Source: Nostoc sp. NMS2 | Lineage (GTDB): Bacteria; Cyanobacteriota; Cyanobacteriia; Cyanobacteriales; Nostocaceae | DNA length: 64,000 nucleotides | Assembly (NCBI RefSeq): GCF_017115105.1 | Contig: NZ_JABXKH010000046.1 | Coordinates: forward strand, 59,550-123,549 | Direction of reading: 5' to 3' | In this document: one piece after another, positions 44,437 to 52,293 of the stretch | Layout of the letters: the number at the start of each line of letters is the position of its first letter | Position numbering within the stretch: position 1 is the first letter of the stretch | The notes under the pieces: model-generated | The model's database searches: none | Told to the model about the DNA's origin: nothing | What the model saw: the letters and a program-made list of their open reading frames with translations, nothing else | Made by a program: the position numbers and the translations under genes

Positions 44437-45444
44437 ATGAAAACTGGAATTTTCTGCAATTACGATAATCATCACCAAGATGCTCGTCGGGCCATTTCTG
44501 AGCAAGTCGCGCTGATAAAACAGGCGGAAAGTTTAGGTTTTGAGTCAGCCTGGGTGAGTGAACATCATTTTAGTGAATCCAATCTCAGCCCTTCCATGTT
44601 GCTGTTAATGGCACACTTGGCGGGATTGACTTCAACTATCCAATTGGGCACTGCGGCGGTGTTACTGCCATTCCATAACCCGATTCGGGTAGCGGAGGAT
44701 ATCGCCACTCTGGATAACCTGTGCAATGGACGATTATTATTTGGAGTTGCCAAAGGCGGCCCCTTTCCCCAACAAAATAAGCATTTTGCGACACTCCCCA
44801 GTGAAGCTCGTCCCAAGATGCTAGAAGCGATCGCATTAGTTCAAAAGCTTTTGTATGAAACTGATGTATCATTTAATGGCAAGTATTATCAGTGCGATCG
44901 TCTGACAATTTACCCAAAACCATTGCAGAGTCAAGTACCAGTGTATGTTGCCACTGGCGGCGATGATGGTATCGAACTTGCCGCTCAACATTCCTTCAGC
45001 TTGATGGGTGGGCCGCCATTCTCCCTACACAGATTGAAAGATACTGTTGCTAAATATCGAGCCTTAAATTCTAGTGGTGCAGAAAACTTCGTGCTGGCAC
45101 GCTTTTTTTATGTTGGCAAAACATTTGATGAAGCAGTGAGTGAGGCATTGCCTTTCATCCGCCAATTTAGCCAGAAAATGAAAGCTAATACGGCTCAATT
45201 ATTACAGAATAGTGCAAATTCCAACGAAAAACCATTCGATCGCACAAACATTTGTTTCGACGAAGATTATTTGATTGAGAACTCAATTATCGGTGATGTG
45301 GAGACTTGTCGAGACAAAATCAAGAAATTTCAAGACGAATTAAATTTAGGTACGCTAGCACTCAAACCCTCGTCTTCGGATATGCAAAAAAACCTGGAGA
45401 GTTTGACGCGCTACAACCAAGAGGTGCGAAATTATGTCTTCTAA
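44437..45444 (+). CDS. LLM class flavin-dependent oxidoreductase
   Basis: This 335-aa luciferase-like monooxygenase has the TIM-barrel pattern ESLGFESAWVSEHHFS (residues about 31-46), IQLGTAAVLLPFHNPIRVAEDIATLD, GRLLFGVAKGG and PVYVATGGDDGIELAA. It uses reduced flavin and oxygen on an unknown small substrate. The next gene overlaps its last 11 bases, so they form an operon. Confidence 0.88.
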   Translation: MKTGIFCNYDNHHQDARRAISEQVALIKQAESLGFESAWVSEHHFSESNLSPSMLLLMAHLAGLTSTIQLGTAAVLLPFHNPIRVAEDIATLDNLCNGRLLFGVAKGGPFPQQNKHFATLPSEARPKMLEAIALVQKLLYETDVSFNGKYYQCDRLTIYPKPLQSQVPVYVATGGDDGIELAAQHSFSLMGGPPFSLHRLKDTVAKYRALNSSGAENFVLARFFYVGKTFDEAVSEALPFIRQFSQKMKANTAQLLQNSANSNEKPFDRTNICFDEDYLIENSIIGDVETCRDKIKKFQDELNLGTLALKPSSSDMQKNLESLTRYNQEVRNYVF

Positions 45445-45808
45445 ACTATACCTGCTTCCTCCTGACGATTTACCTCCTGCTGAGGTAACGAAACAGGATG
45501 GAATGTTGCAGATGGAGCTAGAACAGTCTACTGGTAGATGCTTTTATCTAGCTTGCGATCGCATTACGCGAGTCTTGTTGTCTAATTGTCAGTGGTATCT
45601 CACAACAAATGCTAGCATCCTAACATTAATTATTGATTGCCCTGACTTAGTATCTTACTGGCATATCGTCAGCAATATTCCCCAGTTGGGTAATAGGTTA
45701 GAGCGGTTTGCTGCCAATGGCAAAATTCGCGTTTATCCGCCATTTGGCAAAGGAACGCCGTTTGAAATCAGCGTAAATGAAATATCAGCTTACCGAGATT
45801 GGCTTTGA
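45434..45808 (+). CDS. Hypothetical protein overlapping the LLM oxidoreductase
   Basis: This 124-aa soluble protein overlaps the LLM gene by 11 bases and so is translationally coupled. It has an LLIDCPDLVSYWH-like segment (ILTLIIDCPDLVSYWHIVSN) and a conserved-looking C-terminus, NGKIRVYPPFGKGTPFEISV. No motif is recognised. A function alongside the flavin enzyme is inferred from coupling only. Confidence 0.6.
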   Translation: MSSKLYLLPPDDLPPAEVTKQDGMLQMELEQSTGRCFYLACDRITRVLLSNCQWYLTTNASILTLIIDCPDLVSYWHIVSNIPQLGNRLERFAANGKIRVYPPFGKGTPFEISVNEISAYRDWL

Positions 45809-45863
45809 GGTAAATAGACACTGGGAATCACAATATAGCTTATTTACTTTTATTGCTGTCTTT

Positions 45864-45890
45864 CACCCTGTACTTCTAAAGTGCAGGGTG
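45864..45890 (+). terminator. Terminator-like hairpin after the LLM operon
   Basis: CACCCTGTAC and GTGCAGGGTG pair with one G-U around TTCTAAA, 55 bases after the stop. AATTTTAAAA follows shortly. Confidence 0.55.
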
Positions 45891-46458
45891 TTGCAATTTT
45901 AAAAGAGTTACAATATGATACTTATTAAAGAAGATATAGGACTCATATTTGATTTCTGAAAAAACTCAGTACACCTCTAACTCCCTTCTTTTCTGTTCCC
46001 TGTTCCCTATTCCCTATTCCCTCCCTACACAAGTATGTTCATTAATCAAATCGGATTCCTATATGACCTCTTTTGAGGTTACATACTCCGAAACTTCCTT
46101 GCTAAATTTTTCACTTTTACTTTGTGTATCATCTAGTCCGAATAGTGAATTTTTACTGCAAAACAGTTTTACGACTTCCCTAATCTAAGCCAATACAGTT
46201 CAGTTAAGCATTTGTTCCTTCTCTTGCTTCGCATTCTTTGCGTCCTTGGCGGTTCGTTAAAAAAATTAGCTTTGACAAAGAGTTAAGCCTTAACTTAACT
46301 TTATTGTAATATAAGCAGTTTAAGGTTTTGGCTCTAACTAAAATGTATTGGATTAAAAGCAGTTAATAATAATTAGAACGTAGATAACTAGTAATTGTAG
46401 GGGCAAAGCATTTTGCTAAAAATTTATCTCAAAGCTTTGCCCAAATACTGGTGTTTAC
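45891..46458. other. Intergenic region with STRR and dispersed repeat fragment
   Basis: TATTCCC-type heptamers lie near 46000-46020, and a CTTTGCGTCCTTGGCGGTTC dispersed repeat at 46230-46257. GGGCAAAGC and GCTTTGCCC form an inverted pair near 46402-46442. I see no gene. Confidence 0.5.
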
Positions 46459-48042
46459 TTACGCCAAAATCGCCATTCCAGAAGGAGGCAAATCAATTCG
46501 CACAGTGGCGCGACGGTCGTTATGATGTTGCACAGCTACGGTTTGTATCTGCCGTAGATTGCGTAAATCGGCATCGTTCCAATCGCTTTTGTATAAAAAA
46601 GTCATGGTTGATTCTGGAGGATGCATGTAAGTATCTACTGTCACTTCTGCACCTCGATTTTCTAAGCCGTTGGTATTCAGCACCATCAACACTTCTGTGT
46701 CAAATAGCACTTGTGACCAAGCAACTAATTCGCCTTGTCCAGGAATTGAGAAGGGGGAGTTAAAAAAGGATGTTTCGCGTAGGTAGTGATGTCCACGGCG
46801 CAATGCTTTACCAATTTTATCGTGACTGTTGCGGATTCGCGCGATCGCAGCTATCCGCAAATAGGTAGGATGGTCGATATCGAAGAAATGACAGTCTGCT
46901 GTTTGAAACGCGCCAAAAGCACCGCCAAACATTGCTTCTTTGATATATCTATCTTCTGCAAATCTTCCGCCTTCTATGCTGTAATCGTGATAACCTTCAT
47001 TTCCATCAAAAGCCTGTTCTGTTCCATAATAAATAGCAGGGATTCCTGGCATGGTTAATTGCACACCGACAGCATGAGCAACTTGCTCATAGAGATGAGG
47101 CACATTGCTGTTTGCGGCAAATCTTTGCTTATTAGTCCGGGATGACATCTCATAGTCATCCAAGATGGAGACATGATATATCCCAGTTTGGCGGTATTCT
47201 CCAGCAAGATTATTTTCGCTATACAAATCGAAAAATTGCTTGGGGTGTACTAACCCTTTTGCCAATGCAGCCAATTCATTAGGAGTCTGTGCGTTATCTA
47301 ATACAGCACTAAGGTTACGAGCAATAATGTCTATGTAAGCACCAGCCATACTACCGGAGGTTATTTCCCCAGTCAGTAAAAAGTTTTCTTTACCGATAGA
47401 TTCGGCGTATTCACGAATAGCTGTGCAGAATTTGCGAGAATCTTCTGGAGAAACGTGCTTGAGGCTATCTATCCGTAAGCCATCGCAGTCAGAAAGAGCA
47501 ATCCAATATTGATAAACTCTGGCTAAAGCTGCAATTACATCATTTCTGTTGAACCAGTTATCATCGCTCTGGTTGTATGTTACATCTAGGATGACATACA
47601 TCCGGCGATCGTGGGCAGCATCAATTAAATCTCTTAAATCTTGACGGGTGCCAAAGTGGGGGTCAACATCTAAAAATTCTTGAGTGCGATCGCTATGGTA
47701 AGCTTCTAACTCAGAACGTTGTCGCCAAGGTGGATTAATCCACAGCGTTGTTATTCCCAATCGTTGCAAGTAGTCTAATTTACTCTTAATTCCTTTAAGA
47801 GTACCACCAACAAATTTTGTCCCTGCCGCCATCCAGTCGGCTTTATCCTTAACCTGGAATTTTGCAGGATTGATGTGGTTAAAAAGCTCCCTTTGATTTT
47901 CATTATCGTCACTGAATCTATCTAATATCAATTGGTACAAAAATTGGTCGCGCCAACTGATAGGACTCGGATAAACTCTCCCTCGTGGTTTCAGGTCTGT
48001 TTCGGAGAGTTGCTGGGGTGTCAATTCTTCAACTTTAGCCAT
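46459..48042 (-). CDS. Alpha-amylase family (GH13) protein with altered motifs
   Basis: This 527-aa protein has a GH13 barrel. Motif II GLRIDSLKHV carries the nucleophile Asp, LLTGEITSG the acid/base Glu, and GIPAIYYGTEQAFDGNEGYHD the C-terminal barrel motif. Two otherwise common histidines differ: motif I reads DVTYNQ instead of DVVxNH, and motif IV reads SILDDYEM instead of FxxNHD. The third acidic residue is probably the second Asp of LDD. It has no signal peptide and is likely cytoplasmic, acting on glycogen or a related glucan. It lies beside hypB but is probably a separate unit. Confidence 0.85.
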   Translation of the reverse strand: MAKVEELTPQQLSETDLKPRGRVYPSPISWRDQFLYQLILDRFSDDNENQRELFNHINPAKFQVKDKADWMAAGTKFVGGTLKGIKSKLDYLQRLGITTLWINPPWRQRSELEAYHSDRTQEFLDVDPHFGTRQDLRDLIDAAHDRRMYVILDVTYNQSDDNWFNRNDVIAALARVYQYWIALSDCDGLRIDSLKHVSPEDSRKFCTAIREYAESIGKENFLLTGEITSGSMAGAYIDIIARNLSAVLDNAQTPNELAALAKGLVHPKQFFDLYSENNLAGEYRQTGIYHVSILDDYEMSSRTNKQRFAANSNVPHLYEQVAHAVGVQLTMPGIPAIYYGTEQAFDGNEGYHDYSIEGGRFAEDRYIKEAMFGGAFGAFQTADCHFFDIDHPTYLRIAAIARIRNSHDKIGKALRRGHHYLRETSFFNSPFSIPGQGELVAWSQVLFDTEVLMVLNTNGLENRGAEVTVDTYMHPPESTMTFLYKSDWNDADLRNLRQIQTVAVQHHNDRRATVRIDLPPSGMAILA

Positions 48043-48170
48043 GAGGATTTACGCACAGATAGGAAAATGGCAGTATGCATCTTTTATATTGCAAAAATAC
48101 TTCCAGTTTTCATTCACCCACAGAGGTATTTTATAAGTTAGTGGCTTAATTTTGTGATGATAGGTTTTAG

Positions 48171-48217
48171 TTTAAACGCAGAGGTACGCAAAGGAAAGCA
48201 CAGAGGGGCGCAGAGTT
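48171..48217. repeat. AACGCAAAGG dispersed repeat copy
   Basis: TTTAAACGCAGAGGTACGCA followed by AAGGAAAGCACAGAGGGGCG is a single-arm copy of the family at 30811 and 37606. It abuts the 3' end of hypB. Confidence 0.65.
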
Positions 48218-48221
48218 TTTG

Positions 48222-49037
48222 TTATGACGATACAGTTAGCCACGCATACAAATTATCTAAACCTACACCAGTAGTTGCAGAAACCTGAAAAATCTTAATT
48301 TGGGGATTTACTTCTTTAGCATATTCTATGCACTTTTGCACATCAAAATCTACATAAGGCAGCAAATCAATTTTCGTGAGAATCATGATGTCACTAGCAC
48401 GGAATATATGCGGATATTTTAGCGGCTTATCTTCTCCTTCTGTGACGGAGAGAATCACAACTTTTGCATTTTCTCCCAAATCAAATAAGGCTGGACAAAC
48501 TAAATTTCCGACATTTTCAATCATCACAACTGAGTTCAGAGGCGGATTTAGTTGTTGTAAACCTGTGTCTATCATTGATGCATCTAAATGACAGCCTGTT
48601 CCCGTGTTTATTTGGATGACTTTAGAACCAGTTTCTTTAATTTTTTTGGCATCATTCGCAGTTTCTTGGTCGCCTTCAATGACACTAATAGATAATTGAT
48701 GTTTTAAATCATTGATGGTTCGCGTTAAAAGAGTTGTTTTACCTGCACCGGGAGAACTCATTAAATTTAAGGCGAAAATATTTCGACCTTTAAACCATCC
48801 CCGGTTTTGGGCAGCTAGCAGGTTATTTTTTGCTAATATATCTTGTTCTAAGGATATCGTTGTGTTGTGTATTTTGGCATGAATTTGAGGTGCTTCTATA
48901 TGAGTGTTATGACTGTGGGAGTGAGTGATGACGGTTCCATCTGGTAAAGTGTGAGTATGATTATGTTCGGCTTCATCTGTTTCTAAATTTGTAATTTTTA
49001 TTTCGCCATCATCAGAACAACCGCAGGTTACACACAT
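48222..49037 (-). CDS. hypB: Hydrogenase nickel incorporation GTPase HypB
   Basis: HypB delivers nickel to the hydrogenase large subunit with HypA. The N-terminus MCVTCGC is the high-affinity nickel motif. A His-rich stretch (HNHTHTLPDGTVITHSHSHN, residues about 25-44) may store nickel. The G domain starts LNLMSSPGAGKTTLLTRT, with IEGDQETANDA and the specificity motif ILTKIDLLPY. The 271-aa length is normal for cyanobacteria. Its start overlaps the hypA stop by 10 bases. It is last of hypF-C-D-E-A-B. Confidence 0.97.
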   Translation of the reverse strand: MCVTCGCSDDGEIKITNLETDEAEHNHTHTLPDGTVITHSHSHNTHIEAPQIHAKIHNTTISLEQDILAKNNLLAAQNRGWFKGRNIFALNLMSSPGAGKTTLLTRTINDLKHQLSISVIEGDQETANDAKKIKETGSKVIQINTGTGCHLDASMIDTGLQQLNPPLNSVVMIENVGNLVCPALFDLGENAKVVILSVTEGEDKPLKYPHIFRASDIMILTKIDLLPYVDFDVQKCIEYAKEVNPQIKIFQVSATTGVGLDNLYAWLTVSS

Positions 49038-49369
49038 AATTCCTCTATTTCTATTTCTTTAATTTTAAGTTCTTCACCAGAAATTAAATCTAATTGCCCA
49101 CTACCGCAGTTACAAATACCAAACGGTTTATCTAGAGCAATTTCTGCACCACATCGGCGACATTTTGCTAAACCTGGGATTTCCAAAATTTCTAATGTCG
49201 CCCCTTCTAAAACAGTGCCTTGAGTGCAAATATCAAAACAAAATCGGATAGCTTCGGGCATAATGGCTGAAAGTTTGCCAATTTCTAATAAAACTCGCTG
49301 CACTTTTGCACCTTTGGCGTGTTCAGTCACAATTGCCACAATATTTTGGGTAATTCCAAGTTCGTGCAT
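49028..49369 (-). CDS. hypA: Hydrogenase nickel insertion protein HypA
   Basis: HypA docks on the large subunit and hands over nickel. I start it at the ATG at 49369 because MHELGITQNIV is the invariant N-terminus and His2 is a nickel ligand; 113 aa result. The zinc site is CRRC at the first half and CNCGS at the second, a CxC form rather than CPxC. The stop overlaps hypB. Confidence 0.95.
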   Translation of the reverse strand: MHELGITQNIVAIVTEHAKGAKVQRVLLEIGKLSAIMPEAIRFCFDICTQGTVLEGATLEILEIPGLAKCRRCGAEIALDKPFGICNCGSGQLDLISGEELKIKEIEIEELCV

Positions 49370-49426
49370 ACTATGAAATCTATTAAAATTACTGAAAAAC
49401 AATGCAACAACCTTCTCTATTTATTA

Positions 49427-49462
49427 TCTCTCCGCGTCCTCTGCGCCTCTGTGGTTCGTTTA
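49427..49462. repeat. Dispersed repeat fragment between hypE and hypA
   Basis: TCTCCGCGTCCTCTGCGCCT continuing to TGTGGTTCG is a reverse-strand relative of the AACGCAAAGG family, inside the hyp cluster. Confidence 0.55.
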
Positions 49463-49491
49463 TTAGATAATTTTTTTGGAAATCTCAAATA

Positions 49492-50583
49492 TTAACAAAT
49501 TCGTGGCAATTGGTCGCCTACCAACATATCAACAATCCTTTCAGCACCAAAAACTGTTTTTAACAATACAATCCCTGGAGGTGAGGTAATAACTTCGCCA
49601 ATAATACAAGCATCTTTGCCTGCTGGGTGTAATTTCATCGCAGATAAAACAGTTTCTGCATATTTCCCCGCTACGACTACAACTAACTTACCTTCATTAG
49701 CTAAATACAATGGGTCTAAACCGAGAATTTCGCAAACTCCATTGACTTCTTCACGCACAGGGATAGATTCTTCAAAGAGACGAATTCCCACATTAGAACT
49801 GAGGGCAAATTCATTTAGTACTGTGGCTAAACCACCGCGTGTAGCATCTCGCATAGCATGAACTTGGGGACATACATGGAGAATAGTTTCTACTAAACTA
49901 TGCAATGGTTGAGAGTCGCTTTCAATATTTGTCTCTAAGGCTAATTCGCCACGGGCAATTAAAATTGCTGTCCCATGATTGCCTATTTCACCATTAATTA
50001 TTATTGCATCTCCAGGTTTAATATTGTGGGCAGAAATGTTAACTCCTCGCGGGATGATACCAATACCAGCAGTATTAATAAAGAGTTTATCGGCGGCATC
50101 ACGATGTACAACTTTTGTGTCACCAGTGACAATTTGAACACCAGCATTTTTTGCGGCTGCGTTCATACTGGCTGCGACACGGCGTAAGGTTTCTACAGGT
50201 AATCCTTCTTCTAAAATTACGCTGCAAGTTAAATATAAAGGTTTAGCACCACTGACAGCTAAATCATTAACTGTACCGTTGATGGCTAATTCTCCTATAT
50301 CACTACCGGGAAAAAATAAGGGGTCTACAACATAAGAATCTGTAGTAAATGCGAGTCTGTCTCCTTGTTGGAGGAGAGGGGCTAAGTTGAAGCTGGCTTG
50401 GTCTTCTAATTGGGAGAGAATTGGGTTATCAAAATTGCTGACAAAGATATCGTCTATTAAATCGCGCATGGCTTTACCACCGCTACCATGTGCAAGAGTT
50501 ATATGAGTGTCTTGTATTTTAGTTTGGCGGCGGCGAACTTGTTCTATTTTTTGGAATAGGAGATTTTGGGGGAGGATATTCAT
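49492..50583 (-). CDS. hypE: Hydrogenase maturation protein HypE
   Basis: HypE dehydrates the thiocarboxamide on its C-terminal cysteine to a thiocyanate that supplies cyanide to the active-site iron. The AIR-synthase-like fold shows LAHGSGGKAMRDLI, FTTDSYVVDPLFFPGSDIG and VTGDTKVVHR. The invariant C-terminus PRIC is intact. The 363-aa product works with HypF on carbamoyl phosphate. An STRR-free gap of about 60 bases separates it from hypD. Confidence 0.97.
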   Translation of the reverse strand: MNILPQNLLFQKIEQVRRRQTKIQDTHITLAHGSGGKAMRDLIDDIFVSNFDNPILSQLEDQASFNLAPLLQQGDRLAFTTDSYVVDPLFFPGSDIGELAINGTVNDLAVSGAKPLYLTCSVILEEGLPVETLRRVAASMNAAAKNAGVQIVTGDTKVVHRDAADKLFINTAGIGIIPRGVNISAHNIKPGDAIIINGEIGNHGTAILIARGELALETNIESDSQPLHSLVETILHVCPQVHAMRDATRGGLATVLNEFALSSNVGIRLFEESIPVREEVNGVCEILGLDPLYLANEGKLVVVVAGKYAETVLSAMKLHPAGKDACIIGEVITSPPGIVLLKTVFGAERIVDMLVGDQLPRIC

Positions 50584-50641
50584 ATTAAATTTTTTTTAAA
50601 CGCAAAGGAACGCTGAGGGAAGCGCAAAGGTACGCTGAGGA

Positions 50642-51820
50642 TTAGTCTGAGGAGAAGCCGCAGGCGGGGAGAGGTTCTTGAGTTATTTTTGGTTTTTTAG
50701 CGATTGTTCTTTTGGCAATTGTGGAGAGTCGTCCATATTTGTAGTAGGCTGCACAAGCACCTTCGGAAGATACCATGCAAGTACCAATTGGTGTTTCTGG
50801 TGTGCAGGCTGTACCGAATACTTTGCACTCCCAAGGTTTTAAGACTCCTTTGAGAATTTCTCCACATTTACAAGCTTTATGGTCGGCTACTTTGAGGTTA
50901 GGAATGGTAAATTTAAGTTCAGCATCAAATTGGGCATATTCAGGTTTAATTTTTAATCCTGAATAGGGGATGTCACCTAAGCCGCGCCAATCAAAACTAT
51001 CTCGCACTGCGAAAACTTTGTTTATGGCTTGTAGGGCTACTGTGTTTCCGCTTTTTTGGACAATTCGGTTATATTGGTTTTCAACTTCACAACGATTTTC
51101 TATTAGCTGTTGCAATAGCATCCAAATTGATTGGAGAATATCTAAGGGTTCAAATCCTGATACGACTATTGGCTTATTATATTGTTGAGAAATAAACTGG
51201 TATGGGTCAGTGCCAATTACCATGCTGACATGGCCAGGGCCAACAAATCCATCTAGTTGTAAGTCGGGATTATCTAATAGTGCTTTGAGGGCGGGAATCA
51301 CAAGGACGTGATTGGAAAACATACTAAAGTTATGAATTTCTTCGGCTGCTGCTTGCAAGATGGTGAAGGCGGTGCTGGGGGCTGTGGTTTCAAAGCCTAA
51401 TGCGAAGAATACTACTTGTTTGTGGGGGTTATCTTTGGCAATTTGCAGGCTGTCTAAGGGAGAGTACACCATACGGATGTCTGCACCTTGTGCCCTGGCT
51501 TGCAGTAAAGTGGTTTTGGAACCGGGAACTCGCATTGCGTCGCCAAAGGTGGCAAAAATGACGTTATGATTTTGAGAGATTGCGATCGCATCATCTAATC
51601 TCCCTTTTGGCATCACGCATACTGGACAACCAGGCCCATGAATTAGTTCGATGGTTTGGGGTAAGATTTCTTCGATACCATATTTAAATATGGAGTGGGT
51701 ATGTCCGCCACATACTTCCATGATTTTGATAGGTTTTTCTAGCTGGTGGCTTAATTTGGCGATTTCGCGGCGGATGGCTTCAGCTTTTTCTGGTTCGCGG
51801 AATTCGTCAACGTATTTCAT
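50642..51820 (-). CDS. hypD: Hydrogenase maturation protein HypD
   Basis: HypD is the iron-sulfur scaffold for Fe(CN)2CO assembly with HypC. The motifs IMEVCGGHTHSIFKYGI, IHGPGCPVCVMPKGRLD and FFALGFETTAPSTA are present. C-terminal cysteines in HKACKCGEILKG and CKVFGTACTPETPIG hold the 4Fe-4S cluster. The 392-aa length is normal. Confidence 0.97.
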   Translation of the reverse strand: MKYVDEFREPEKAEAIRREIAKLSHQLEKPIKIMEVCGGHTHSIFKYGIEEILPQTIELIHGPGCPVCVMPKGRLDDAIAISQNHNVIFATFGDAMRVPGSKTTLLQARAQGADIRMVYSPLDSLQIAKDNPHKQVVFFALGFETTAPSTAFTILQAAAEEIHNFSMFSNHVLVIPALKALLDNPDLQLDGFVGPGHVSMVIGTDPYQFISQQYNKPIVVSGFEPLDILQSIWMLLQQLIENRCEVENQYNRIVQKSGNTVALQAINKVFAVRDSFDWRGLGDIPYSGLKIKPEYAQFDAELKFTIPNLKVADHKACKCGEILKGVLKPWECKVFGTACTPETPIGTCMVSSEGACAAYYKYGRLSTIAKRTIAKKPKITQEPLPACGFSSD

Positions 51821-51955
51821 GGGGAATGTATCAGTTGATTTTGCTTTTGTGGTAGAAAGTTTTTTTAACGAACCGCCAAGACGCTAAGGGCGCGAAGGAA
51901 GAAAGAAAGAAATTGAGTTTTAGACTCTTCCTCTGCGTGAGACAAAAAATATTAT

Positions 51956-52216
51956 TTAAGTACTAATCCCTGTTTGTGCTGCTGCTAATTCTTGAAAGAG
52001 TTGTAATGTTTCTGCTGCTTCTTGTTCGTTAATTCGATTCATGGCAAAGCCAACATGCACTAGCACCCAATCGCCAATACAAGCTTCGGGGGGATGTTGT
52101 TCATCTACGATACAAGCAATATTTACTTGGCGCTTAACACCACCAATGTTAACTAGGGCTAATTTATGGTTAGCGTTGGTAATTTCTATAATTTGTCCGG
52201 GAATTCCTAAGCACAT
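51956..52216 (-). CDS. hypC: Hydrogenase assembly chaperone HypC
   Basis: HypC is a small chaperone that passes Fe(CN)2CO to the pre-HupL. The invariant N-terminus MCLGIPGQI gives the essential Cys2. GDWVLVHVGFAMNRINEQEA is the family core. The 86-aa length is usual. It sits between hypF and hypD, each separated by short gaps holding dispersed repeats. Confidence 0.96.
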   Translation of the reverse strand: MCLGIPGQIIEITNANHKLALVNIGGVKRQVNIACIVDEQHPPEACIGDWVLVHVGFAMNRINEQEAAETLQLFQELAAAQTGIST

Positions 52217-52293
52217 TTTTTTTTAAGATAAACTAACAGCAGAGGCGCGGAGAACGCAGAGAGATTTATTTATGAGAACAAGTTTTTCAAATC

